From Collinsella sp. AF33-16 (GTDB lineage Bacteria; Actinomycetota; Coriobacteriia; Coriobacteriales; Coriobacteriaceae), in the NCBI RefSeq assembly GCF_003475325.1, contig NZ_QRQC01000015.1, positions 1 through 64,000 of the forward strand: a stretch of DNA of 64,000 nt. The letters run 5' to 3'. The translations under genes and the position numbers were made by a program. The notes under the pieces are model-generated. The model was not told the origin of the DNA and searched no databases. It worked only from the letters and a program-made list of their open reading frames with translations. This document shows, piece after piece, positions 31,300 to 39,907 of the stretch (position 1 is the stretch's first letter; every line of letters begins with the position of its first letter).

Positions 31300-32970
31300 A
31301 TGTCTCAAGAAACCATCCACGCGGCCGAGCGTGCCGCGGGACAGGTGAAGACCATGTCGACGTATGATCCGGACTCCGACCAGCTGCATGAGGAATGCGG
31401 CATTTTTGGTGTGTGGGCACCCGATCGCGATGTGGCTCGACTGACGTACTTTGGTCTGCGCGCGCTGCAGCATCGCGGCCAGGAATCGGCGGGAATCGCC
31501 GTGGGCGACGGCGGCACGGTTATGGTTCGCAAAGACCTGGGACTGCTCGATCGCGTGTTCTCCAACGCCGACCTGTCGACGCTCTCCGGCCAGCTGGCCG
31601 TGGGCCACGTGCGCTATGGCACCGCCGGCGCCAAGAGCTGGGAAGCCTCTCAGCCGCATCTTTCTACCATCAACAGCGTCATTATCGCGCTTGCTCACAA
31701 CGGCACGCTGGTCAACACCGACGAGCTGCGCCGCCAGCTGATCGAGCTGGGCGTGCCGTTCCTCTCCAATTCGGATTCCGAGGTCGCGACCAAGCTTATC
31801 GGCTACTTTACTCAGCGTACAGGCCATCTGCGCGAGGGCATTCGTAAGACCATGGAGCTCGTGCGCGGCGGCTACGCCATGACGCTCATCAACGAGCAGG
31901 CGCTCTACGCATTCCGCGACCCGCACGGCATTCGCCCGCTGGTGCTGGGCAAGCTCGTGGATGAGGGCCTGGATCAGGCCGACGCCGCTTCTGTTTCGCA
32001 GCTGCCCTCGCAAGACGGCGCCGCGACGGTCGACTCCGCCGTCCATGTCACACGCGCCGGAGGCTGGGTCGTTGCCTCCGAGACCTGTGCACTCGACATC
32101 GTGGGTGCCGAGTACGTCCGTGACGTCCGTCCCGGCGAGATCTTGCGCATCAGCGCCGAGGGTCTCGTGTCCGAGCAGGGCGTGCCTGCCGCCGAAGAGC
32201 CTGCTAACTGCATCTTTGAGCAGGTCTACTTCGCTCGCCCCGATTCCATCATGAACGGCAAGAGCGTCTATGCCTGCCGTTACGACATGGGTCGCCAGCT
32301 GGCGCACGAGGAGCCCGTCGAGGCCGACCTGGTCATCGGCGTGCCCGACTCCGGCCTGCCGCCCGCGGAGGGTTATTCGCACGAGAGCGGCATTCCCTTT
32401 GGCGAGGGCCTTATCAAGAACCGCTATGTGGGCCGTACGTTTATCGAGCCTACGCAGGAGCTGCGCGCCATGGGCGTGCGTATGAAACTCAACCCGCTGC
32501 GCGACAACATCGAGGGCAAGCGCCTGGTCGTCATCGACGACTCCATCGTGCGCGGCACCACCATGGTGCAGCTCGTCAAGATGCTGCGCAACGCTGGCGC
32601 CAAGGAGATTCACATCCGTATCAACTCGCCCGAGGTCATCTGGCCGTGCTTCTACGGCATCGATACCGACGTGCAGTCGCAGCTCATCAGCGCCAACAAG
32701 ACGGTCGACGAGATTTGCGAGTATATCGGCGCCGATTCGCTGGCCTTCCTTTCGGTCGAGGGCCTGCTTAAGGTCATGCCCAAGGGCGGTTACTGCGATG
32801 CGTGCTTTACCGGACGCTACCCCGTGGCGATTCCCGAGAGCTTTGGCCGCGACAAGTTCATGGAGGGCTTTAAGCCCCGCAACCTGGACAAGCCGCTTCA
32901 CTTTGACGACGACGCCGTGGTCGAGAAATACGACGACCGCAGCTGGGAAGAGGAACACGGCGAGGCCTAA
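31300..32970 (+). CDS. purF: Amidophosphoribosyltransferase
   Basis: PurF makes phosphoribosylamine from PRPP and glutamine, the first committed purine step. The 556-aa protein has a 32-residue propeptide-like N-terminus before the nucleophile Cys33 (EECGIFGVW), the Ntn-amidotransferase domain, and the PRPP loop VVIDDSIVRGTT. Three cysteines near the end (YCDAC and nearby) are consistent with the Fe-S type. Its TAA stop lies inside a REP-like repeat. purM and purN follow downstream. Confidence 0.96.
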   Translation: MSQETIHAAERAAGQVKTMSTYDPDSDQLHEECGIFGVWAPDRDVARLTYFGLRALQHRGQESAGIAVGDGGTVMVRKDLGLLDRVFSNADLSTLSGQLAVGHVRYGTAGAKSWEASQPHLSTINSVIIALAHNGTLVNTDELRRQLIELGVPFLSNSDSEVATKLIGYFTQRTGHLREGIRKTMELVRGGYAMTLINEQALYAFRDPHGIRPLVLGKLVDEGLDQADAASVSQLPSQDGAATVDSAVHVTRAGGWVVASETCALDIVGAEYVRDVRPGEILRISAEGLVSEQGVPAAEEPANCIFEQVYFARPDSIMNGKSVYACRYDMGRQLAHEEPVEADLVIGVPDSGLPPAEGYSHESGIPFGEGLIKNRYVGRTFIEPTQELRAMGVRMKLNPLRDNIEGKRLVVIDDSIVRGTTMVQLVKMLRNAGAKEIHIRINSPEVIWPCFYGIDTDVQSQLISANKTVDEICEYIGADSLAFLSVEGLLKVMPKGGYCDACFTGRYPVAIPESFGRDKFMEGFKPRNLDKPLHFDDDAVVEKYDDRSWEEEHGEA

Positions 32971-33008
32971 AACCTGCCATTTAGGGACAGGTTTATTTTG
33001 GTAGGTTT
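32969..33008. repeat. REP-like repeat R3, copy a, overlapping the purF stop
   Basis: AAACCTGCCA (32970-32979) pairs with TGGTAGGTTT (32999-33008), enclosing TTTAGGGACAGGTTTATTT. The TAA stop of purF is contributed at the repeat's left edge. Copies b and c lie near 59.4 kb. Confidence 0.75.
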
Positions 33009-33127
33009 CACCTGCTGTTTTGTTGATATGACGGCGCGCGCTGTTATGGCGCGCGCCGAAATGAACGCAACTATGAGCACCGCTTGGCGCCCGCGCGGCG
33101 CCACGGTAGTGGGAGAGGAAGGCTCAG

Positions 33128-34231
33128 ATGAGCGACAGCAAGCATGTGACGTACGAGGACGCCGGCGTCGATACCGCCGAGGGCGGCCGCGCCGTTGACG
33201 CTATTAAGCAGATGGTCAAGGACACCAACCGCCCCGAGGTTATCGGCGGCATCGGTGGCTTTGGTGGCCTGTTCTCGGCCGCCGCGCTTAAGGATATGGA
33301 AGACCCGATTCTGATCAGCGGTACCGACGGCGTGGGCACCAAGCTCGTCCTCGCCCAGATCATGGACCGTCACGAGACGGTGGGCCAGGACCTGGTCGCT
33401 ATGTGCGTCAACGACATTTTGGCTTCGGGCGCCGAGCCGCTGTTCTTCCTGGACTACGTTGCCATCGGTCACATCGAGGCCGAGCACATGGCAAAGATCA
33501 TCAAGGGTGTGGCCGACGGCTGCAAGCTCGCGGGCTGTGCGCTCGTGGGCGGCGAGATGGCCGAGCACCCGGGCGTTATGGCTCCGGCCGACTACGACCT
33601 TGCCGGCTTTACCGTGGGCGTCGTCGATCGTCCCAAGATGCTCGACCCCGCGAACGTCCGCCCCGGCGACGTGATCCTGGGCCTGCCTTCCACCGGCGTG
33701 CACTCCAACGGCTACTCGCTCGTGCGTAAGGTCATCGGCGTCGACGGTATTAAGCCGGGCACGCCCGAGGCCACCGCTAAGGCCGAGGAGCTGAGCCGTC
33801 CGCTCGAGGAGCTCGGCGGCGCATCGCTGGCAGACGCTCTGCTGGCCCCCACGCGCATCTATGTCAAGCCGATTCTGGAGCTGCTGCGCGGCGGCGCCAA
33901 CGTGCACGCTATCGCCCACATCACTGGCGGCGGTATTACCGAGAACCTCAACCGCGCGCTCGCCGACGACGTCGACGCTGTGGTCACCCGCAACGGTGCC
34001 GAGATGGGTTGGGACGTTCCGCCCGTCATCACCTACGTGTCGCGCCAGGCCGAGCTCGCGCCCAACGAGGCGTGCAAGACCTTCAACATGGGCGTTGGCC
34101 TGTGCCTGATCGTCGCCCCCGAGGACGAGGCCGCGGTTACCGAGGCCCTGGTCGCGCTGGGCGAGAAGCCGTTCCGCGTGGGCGAGTGCGTCGAGGGTTC
34201 CGGTAAGGTCGTGTACTCCGATGAGCGCTAA
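33128..34231 (+). CDS. purM: Phosphoribosylformylglycinamidine cyclo-ligase
   Basis: PurM (AIRS) closes the imidazole ring to give AIR. The 367-aa protein has the family signatures YEDAGVDTAEGGRAVD near the start, ISGTDGVGTKL, CVNDILASGAEPLFFLDY and the late HITGGGITENLNR. GGGAGAGGAAGG precedes the start. Its 3' end overlaps purN by 11 nt, so the two are translationally coupled. Confidence 0.97.
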   Translation: MSDSKHVTYEDAGVDTAEGGRAVDAIKQMVKDTNRPEVIGGIGGFGGLFSAAALKDMEDPILISGTDGVGTKLVLAQIMDRHETVGQDLVAMCVNDILASGAEPLFFLDYVAIGHIEAEHMAKIIKGVADGCKLAGCALVGGEMAEHPGVMAPADYDLAGFTVGVVDRPKMLDPANVRPGDVILGLPSTGVHSNGYSLVRKVIGVDGIKPGTPEATAKAEELSRPLEELGGASLADALLAPTRIYVKPILELLRGGANVHAIAHITGGGITENLNRALADDVDAVVTRNGAEMGWDVPPVITYVSRQAELAPNEACKTFNMGVGLCLIVAPEDEAAVTEALVALGEKPFRVGECVEGSGKVVYSDER

Positions 34232-34919
34232 CGAGCAGATGGCTGCCGCCAAGGGCCTGGACTTTGTGCCCTATACCCGTCCGACCGGCACCGATACGGA
34301 CGAGCCGCTCAAGATCGGTGTGCTCATCAGCGGTTCGGGTACCAACCTGCAGGCGCTGATCGATCTGATCGCCGCCGGCAAGCTCAACGCTTCGATTGAG
34401 CTTGTGGTGTCGAGCCGTCCTTCGGCTAAGGGTTTGCAGCGCGCTGAGCGCGCGGGCATCCAGACGCTCACGCTTTCCAAGGACGTCTATGCCGACCCTA
34501 TTGCCGCCGACGAGATCATCGCGCATGAGCTGCTCGAACGCGGTTGCGAGTATGTGGTCATGGCCGGCTACATGCGTATGGTGCACACGCCTCTGCTGGC
34601 GGCGTTTCCCAATCGCGTGGTCAATTTGCATCCGGCGCTGCTGCCGAGCTTTACCGGTGCGCATGCGATTGACGATGCCTTTGCGCGCGGCGTCAAGGTA
34701 ACTGGCGTGACCGTGCATTTTGCCAACGAGATTTACGACAACGGCCCCATCATCGCCCAACGCGCGCTGGCTGTCGAGGAGGGCTGGGACGTCGACACGC
34801 TCGAGGAGCACATCCACGCGATCGAGCATGTACTGTATCCCGAGGTCGTGCAGATGCTCGCCGACGGCCGCGTCCACGTGCTGGAGAGCGGCAAGGTCGC
34901 AATTGATGCGGCGCGTTAA
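34221..34919 (+). CDS. purN: Phosphoribosylglycinamide formyltransferase
   Basis: PurN transfers formyl from 10-formyl-THF to GAR. The 232-aa product has an extra ~30-residue N-terminus before the KIGVLISGSGTNLQALID core, then VVNLHPALLPSFTGAHA with the catalytic His and GVTVHFANEIYDNGPII. The overlap with purM places its ribosome binding signal inside that gene. A terminator follows. Confidence 0.95.
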   Translation: MSANEQMAAAKGLDFVPYTRPTGTDTDEPLKIGVLISGSGTNLQALIDLIAAGKLNASIELVVSSRPSAKGLQRAERAGIQTLTLSKDVYADPIAADEIIAHELLERGCEYVVMAGYMRMVHTPLLAAFPNRVVNLHPALLPSFTGAHAIDDAFARGVKVTGVTVHFANEIYDNGPIIAQRALAVEEGWDVDTLEEHIHAIEHVLYPEVVQMLADGRVHVLESGKVAIDAAR

Positions 34920-34978
34920 CTCGTGTGTAAGAGCGTTCGCTGAGCGCTCTTTGGGACTTACGACTTAAATAATCGAAT

Positions 34979-35024
34979 AAGCCGCTTGGGGCATATGGAA
35001 TTATATGTGCGCCAAGCGGCTTTT
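34979..35024 (+). terminator. Terminator of the purF-purM-purN cluster
   Basis: AAGCCGCTTGG and CCAAGCGGCTT form the stem, with a shorter GCATAT/ATATGTGC helix inside, followed by TTTTA. Confidence 0.88.
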
Positions 35025-35542
35025 AATATCCCTTTGATTTCTGACTCTGGATAGCGTGACGGGTGCCATTCCCAGAAAAGAAGCTACGTGTTTATGGGGA
35101 ATCGTATCGATGAGTCCCGGGGCTGATCTATGTCTATGACCCTTTCTCTGGTTGTAAAACTAATCGAAGACGAAATATGGGATAACGCTTCAGAAACAGT
35201 GCGGTTGCTGAAATACAGACTGTCTTCAAAAGATGAGAGGGCTGTTAACTGTGAGCGTGATAAAGATAGCAGTGGCGATTTTACCGTCTCGATGGATGAA
35301 GACGGCTTCAGGTGAGCGTCGGTTTGGACTGCGAGGGGGACGCATCCCTGTCCAACTGGAATTTTAATACTGACACCTACAACGTGAGCAAGGATAACTA
35401 GCCGGTATAGAGTTGCTTGAGCGGGTATGCGGCTGTTCAAGTGACCCATCGATTTGTTTAAGAAATAGTTAAACTACGAAACAAACGGCATGTGAGTAAC
35501 TCGCGACTCAGTGAGAGTAAAAGGGATAGGAGAAGAAGGTTC
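35025..35542. other. AT-richer space between purN and the zinc-ribbon island
   Basis: Apart from the possible gene remnant at 35130-35402, I see no gene here. Base composition drops compared with the pur genes, marking the edge of the accessory island. Confidence 0.5.
35130..35402 (+). pseudogene. Possible small frameshifted gene remnant
   Basis: A 61-codon frame (MSMTLSLVVKLIEDEIWDN start) ends at DEDGFR; a second frame then continues as VSVGLDCEGDASLSNWNFNT to a stop at 35402. Together they look like one ~90-aa protein broken by a frameshift near 35310. No ribosome binding site is clear and the family is not recognised. Confidence 0.25.
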
Positions 35543-36760
35543 ATGTTTTGCCCCAAATGTGGCAGCAAGATTGGTGATGATGCGCGGTTCTGTACCGAAT
35601 GCGGCTTGCCTTTGGGCGGGCTCTCGGGCAAGACTGCGGCCGAGGAGGGGCCCAAGGCCGAGCCGTCGGAGCGAGAATCATCGTCCGCTGAAGTCATAAT
35701 GGAACCTACAGATACCGAAACGGACTCTGCGATAGGATCCGCGAATGCCGAGTCCACAGCAGAACCGAGCCCCGAGCCGGTCTCGAAGACCGCGAGTAGC
35801 GGTCACTCCCAGATGTACAACTTCTTTATGCGACGCTGTCAGGTCGGCAACCGCCTAGTGCCGCAGTTTGCCATCATGATCGCCGCATTTATTGCCGCGG
35901 CAGGCATCGCTTACGCTGCTTTCATGCTCTACAAGAACGTCATCGAGCCCAATCTCCAGCAGCAATCCGTGCAACAGGAGCAAGCGACCGAAAGGCCCAA
36001 GAAGGACGAGAGAGCGGTCGAAGAAGTTGTCTATACGTTGGAGGCAAAGTCATTGACGGTGTCTGCTCCGGTCGAGCCTATGCTCAATCAGGGCGAGCGG
36101 ACTGACATGGAATGGTCCTATCCGCAACTTAAGAGCTCCACCAAAGACGACGCCGCAGACAAAATTAACAAGGCGATTTTCGAGCCCCTTCAAATTGACG
36201 CGGAACGAACGAATCGAGCATCAGATAATGAGCAATCAGATGCTGAGTTGTACCCCGACGGCGAATTTCCCTGCATATCGAGAAACGTGACGGTTACGTA
36301 CATGGATGAGAACTATTTCTGTATCCGTGACGAGCGCTATTCGACGGGATGGGGCCCGCATGGCGACACGGTTGTGACTGGTGTTATTTTTGATTTGCAT
36401 ACGGGTGATACTGTTAGTCCTCAGGACATGTTTGGCATTGATACCGAGGATCTTGCCAGTTCTATGAGTTCGGCAGTTTGGCCGTATCTTACGGAAATAG
36501 CCAGAGAGTATCCGTCTGACTACAACTCTATGCTCATGCGGAGCAATTCTTCAGACTATTCAATCAAGGGTTCAACATGCTTGTATGTGACATCCAAGGG
36601 GCTGGTGTATCGCACCGAAGACTATGAGCTCGGTACTTTTGCGGACGGCAATTGCGAGATTTTGGTTGCGTCCTGGGATGATGAGTCTCAAGTTGGGTCC
36701 GAAGTAACCCCTGATGAGGTCAAGGACGGTACAACGGTGAAAGTCGATAAGGAGGACTAA
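35543..36760 (+). CDS. Zinc-ribbon membrane protein with extracellular DUF3298/RsiV-like domain
   Basis: The 405-aa protein starts with a zinc ribbon (MFCPKCGSK ... FCTECG), then an acidic Ser/Glu linker, the segment FMRRCQVGNRLVPQF, a membrane helix (about 110-131) and a coil-rich stalk. The C-terminal outer domain (about 165-400; CISRNVTVTYMDENYFCIRDE, then GVIFDLHTGDTVSPQDMFG) has the look of the DUF3298 domain found in anti-sigma factor RsiV and deacetylase partners. ATG 35543 follows AGGAGAAGAAGG. It shares the ribbon-helix module with the 42174 gene. Confidence 0.75.
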   Translation: MFCPKCGSKIGDDARFCTECGLPLGGLSGKTAAEEGPKAEPSERESSSAEVIMEPTDTETDSAIGSANAESTAEPSPEPVSKTASSGHSQMYNFFMRRCQVGNRLVPQFAIMIAAFIAAAGIAYAAFMLYKNVIEPNLQQQSVQQEQATERPKKDERAVEEVVYTLEAKSLTVSAPVEPMLNQGERTDMEWSYPQLKSSTKDDAADKINKAIFEPLQIDAERTNRASDNEQSDAELYPDGEFPCISRNVTVTYMDENYFCIRDERYSTGWGPHGDTVVTGVIFDLHTGDTVSPQDMFGIDTEDLASSMSSAVWPYLTEIAREYPSDYNSMLMRSNSSDYSIKGSTCLYVTSKGLVYRTEDYELGTFADGNCEILVASWDDESQVGSEVTPDEVKDGTTVKVDKED

Positions 36761-36761
36761 C

Positions 36762-38381
36762 ATGTTCTGTCCCAACTGTGGATTTGAGCTTGATGGCGAT
36801 TTGCGATACTGCACCGAGTGTGGCTATGCACTCGAAGATGCAAAGGCGGTGCTGAACTCTGCCAGCAACGAAGTGGCAGAAGAGCCTTCCGTTATCAATG
36901 AGGTTGCGGAAGAGATTTTCGCTAGTGACGAAACGGAGAAGGAGCCTTCCGCCGGTGCCGAGGCGGGGGAGGAAAAGTCGCCCGTGGAGAGCGAGCCCGT
37001 AGCGGACGAAGAAGACGACCGGCCCAAGGACGACGTGTCGTCCGATGCAACGCCTTCGATTCCAGCCGTGCGCGCCGACCGGCCAAAGCCGAGCAATCCG
37101 GTCGCCAAGCCCGTCGCGGCGCCAGCCCCTGCGCCTGCGGCGAATGTATCCGCACAGAAAAAGGACCCCAAGGCGCTCTATATCGTCGGTATCATCGTTG
37201 GCCTGGCAGCCATTGCCATCTTTAGCTACCTGCTGTTCTTTAGCAAGTCCAGCGACGACGTTGCCCATTACGGCCAGGACAAGGCCATCGTGGTGGCCCA
37301 AGAATCCAAGATTACCCCGACCGACGCAAAGGGCGAGAAGATCAAGAAGTACTCGGTGACCCTGAACGGCGACAACGGCTACAGCACCAATGCTGAGATT
37401 AAGGGTGACGAGGGCTTCACGGTAAGCCAGTTTCCCGATATCAAACCGGGAAAATATACCCTCACCGTTAGGGACTCCAAGTCAAAAGTCGAGTGGAGCA
37501 TTCCCGTCAAAGTCGTCGATAACTCTAAATCCACTGATGCCGTAAAAGAGGTTTCCCTCGAGGTGCCTAAGGCCAACGAGGCCGATACAAAGACAGGCGA
37601 AGGCGACAAGAAGGATGGAGGCGCCGCTGCGGACAATACCGCTGCGTATGCCGCTTACAAGCAAAAGTGCCAGGAATATCTCGCGTGCTATGGAGAGCCA
37701 CGAATTGTTGAGGTGACTGATTCTGTCTATGCGATGCGGGGGCTTTGTCTTGTCGACCTCGTTGATTTTGATCAGGATGGCCAGCCTGAGCTCTTGACCG
37801 TTGTGAACGGTATGAGCGATGACGAATTAAAGAGTGCTTGGAATGGAGATATAGAGGGACTTCAGAAGTCCTACACCGTAGAGGTTTGGTCGGCAGCTGA
37901 TGGTGGCGTCAAGAGGCTTTACAGTCAAAATTGGCTTGATAACAGCAACGGAGGAACGATGTTTCTTCCGCTGATTAAAGCGGATGACGGCAGCATCCTC
38001 GTAAGCCAAAGAACATATGAGATGAGCAATGCGATTACGGCATTGCTTGCTGGCAGGCAGGCTTTGGCTGGGGACAATACTTCGGTATACGGCAAGAAAG
38101 GCGATGTTTTTTCGCTTGTAAGCAACTACGAGTCCTGGGGAGTTGCGCCGAGCGAGGGCAATGGCTACGAATACTATTATGCGTCGGAGGGCAAGGGCAT
38201 TTCCGAGACGGACTATAATGCCCTATATCAGCAATTTGGCTATGGGCACAATTACCGGACATACTACTTCTTTGATTTTTCAACCTCAGGTTACGGCTCT
38301 ATTTCGGGGGAATCCCACGTTGATCCCAATCAAGTTGCGGAAGTCACCAAAGATACGCTCAAAAAGGTGGGAATCGAATAA
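36762..38381 (+). CDS. Zinc-ribbon membrane protein with large extracellular region
   Basis: The 539-aa protein has an N-terminal zinc ribbon (MFCPNCGFELDGDLRYCTECG), a long acidic and Pro/Ala-rich linker, a membrane helix (about 139-161) and an outer region of ~380 residues. That region starts with an Ig-like piece (KKYSVTLNGDNGY ... FPDIKPGKYTLTV) and ends with a domain having LVDFDQDGQPELLTVVNG, an FG-GAP/EF-like Asp motif also seen in the 42174 protein. It starts 2 nt after the previous stop, so the pair is coupled. Function unknown. Confidence 0.75.
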   Translation: MFCPNCGFELDGDLRYCTECGYALEDAKAVLNSASNEVAEEPSVINEVAEEIFASDETEKEPSAGAEAGEEKSPVESEPVADEEDDRPKDDVSSDATPSIPAVRADRPKPSNPVAKPVAAPAPAPAANVSAQKKDPKALYIVGIIVGLAAIAIFSYLLFFSKSSDDVAHYGQDKAIVVAQESKITPTDAKGEKIKKYSVTLNGDNGYSTNAEIKGDEGFTVSQFPDIKPGKYTLTVRDSKSKVEWSIPVKVVDNSKSTDAVKEVSLEVPKANEADTKTGEGDKKDGGAAADNTAAYAAYKQKCQEYLACYGEPRIVEVTDSVYAMRGLCLVDLVDFDQDGQPELLTVVNGMSDDELKSAWNGDIEGLQKSYTVEVWSAADGGVKRLYSQNWLDNSNGGTMFLPLIKADDGSILVSQRTYEMSNAITALLAGRQALAGDNTSVYGKKGDVFSLVSNYESWGVAPSEGNGYEYYYASEGKGISETDYNALYQQFGYGHNYRTYYFFDFSTSGYGSISGESHVDPNQVAEVTKDTLKKVGIE

Positions 38382-38386
38382 AAACT

Positions 38387-38422
38387 GAAAGGGGCTTGGA
38401 AAACTGTTTCCAAGCCCCTTTC
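38387..38422. terminator. Bidirectional terminator between convergent genes
   Basis: A perfect 16-bp stem (38387-38402 with 38407-38422), ACTG loop, serves the zinc-ribbon gene on the plus strand and the ATPase gene on the minus strand. Confidence 0.9.
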
Positions 38423-39805
38423 TTATAGTAGTTGTTCGAGTCCAACAAGCCTCGCGCTGCTTGCTTGAGCCGCTCTATTTTGACACGCTTTGGTAAATCC
38501 ACTCTTGCTAAACAAGTAATACTGTTTGATCGGCCGACCCAGCAGCGCGCTGCGCCGCTCGAGTGTTTCAAGAACATCGATATTTACGGGCTCGTTTCTC
38601 CATTTGCACTCACCAACGATGAGCTCCCCATCGGCGCCCTCTAACACAACGTCAATCTCTTCTTGCCGGCGCGTGTTCGGGTTCGTGCCCCACCAAGAGC
38701 CGATTGCCTTGGGCAGCACATCCAGCTCGCTCTCAACAACCTGCCGCATCAACCACTGGCGGCATACCTCTTCAAATGCAGGACCTACAAAGGTGGACAA
38801 ATCATGCTTGGCGATACGCGCGGCCACAGCGGCTCCGAGCCCCTCCTCAATTGTTCCTGCGTACTGTGGAACAAAACGATACCAAAACCTAAACAGGTTA
38901 TCGCAGATCCGATAGACTACCTGGCGTTTTGTTGCCTTTATAACAGGCGTGACGCGCTCAACGATTCGCAGCTCGATCAATGCGTCGAGCAGTCGCGCGA
39001 CCTGTGGCGTTGCGAGGTGGGTAACATCGGCAATCTCTTTGGAGCGTACATAGCCGTTGGCAATGGCGGTTATGACGGCATTGTAGATAGCCGGGCTGCG
39101 GACCTCTTGCAGCAGATAGTTCTGGGGTTCGGCATACAAAAACGCATCTTGACGCAACAGCGCATGCTCAAGGTTCCATTGAGTGGAACGCGTGCCATCG
39201 AGCTGTGATAGATAGAGCGGCATCCCGCCAACAACGGAATACAGCTCGATGACCCTTTCGATGGGTGCGTCGGGAAGCATGAGCGCCGCGTCGAAGATGG
39301 TGAAGGGGTCAATGCGCAGCTGCATGGTGCGGCGTCCATAAAGAGGGCTTTGGTGTCCTAGTACCTGGTGTTCCATAAAGCTCATGGACGACCCGCAGAG
39401 TACGAGGAACAGCTTGCTCGTGTCTTTATGTCGATCGATAAGCGTTTGCAGGCACGAAGAGATGCCCGGATCGCTCTCGGCGAGGTAGGGATACTCGTCA
39501 ATAATCAGAACGATTCGCTCTGTCTTGGAGTGTTCGAAGACGGATTCGAGTGCAACCTGGATAGAGGGGAACGCTGCTCCTGCGGCGCTATCGCCAAGTA
39601 TCTCGCGGCTGAGCAGCGCGAGATTTTCGCTTGCAACGGTTTGCTGCCCAGTAAAGAAGATCACATGGGGCTTGCCCTGTGTAAAGGCGTGAAGCAGGCT
39701 GGTTTTACCTACGCGACGCCTTCCATAGACTACAGCAAACTGAAAGGAACCCTTTTGATAGGCGGTTTCCAGGGATTCAAGCTCTTCCCGACGTCCAACA
39801 AACAT
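38423..39805 (-). CDS. AAA-type ATPase with DUF234 nuclease-like C-terminus
   Basis: This 460-aa protein belongs to the archaeal-type ATPase group (COG1672-like). MFVGRREELE opens the ATPase; Walker A is YGRRRVGKTS (about 27-36), Walker B IVLIIDEYP (about 119-127), sensor LCGSSMSFM. A winged helix (about 250-290) follows, and the C-terminal DUF234 region has EIDVV ... IVGECKW, a PD-(D/E)XK-like arrangement. Such genes are often mobile or toxin-like; the role is unknown. A large palindrome covers its upstream region. Confidence 0.85.
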   Translation of the reverse strand: MFVGRREELESLETAYQKGSFQFAVVYGRRRVGKTSLLHAFTQGKPHVIFFTGQQTVASENLALLSREILGDSAAGAAFPSIQVALESVFEHSKTERIVLIIDEYPYLAESDPGISSCLQTLIDRHKDTSKLFLVLCGSSMSFMEHQVLGHQSPLYGRRTMQLRIDPFTIFDAALMLPDAPIERVIELYSVVGGMPLYLSQLDGTRSTQWNLEHALLRQDAFLYAEPQNYLLQEVRSPAIYNAVITAIANGYVRSKEIADVTHLATPQVARLLDALIELRIVERVTPVIKATKRQVVYRICDNLFRFWYRFVPQYAGTIEEGLGAAVAARIAKHDLSTFVGPAFEEVCRQWLMRQVVESELDVLPKAIGSWWGTNPNTRRQEEIDVVLEGADGELIVGECKWRNEPVNIDVLETLERRSALLGRPIKQYYLFSKSGFTKACQNRAAQASSARLVGLEQLL

Positions 39806-39815
39806 GATGTGCCTC

Positions 39816-39863
39816 GCTCATATACGTATTACTAACATATATATTACTAACACGTATATGAGC
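39816..39863 (-). promoter_or_regulatory. Palindromic operator-like site upstream of the ATPase gene
   Basis: GCTCATATACGT (39816-39827) and ACGTATATGAGC (39852-39863) form a perfect 12-bp inverted repeat. Between and overlapping them is a direct repeat ATTACTAACA (39828-39837 and 39843-39852), 15 nt apart. The site starts 11 nt before the ATPase start on its strand. Confidence 0.65.
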
Positions 39864-39907
39864 AACTTTCCACCCGTCAATCGGATGGCAAGGAAATGAC
39901 AGCGTTT

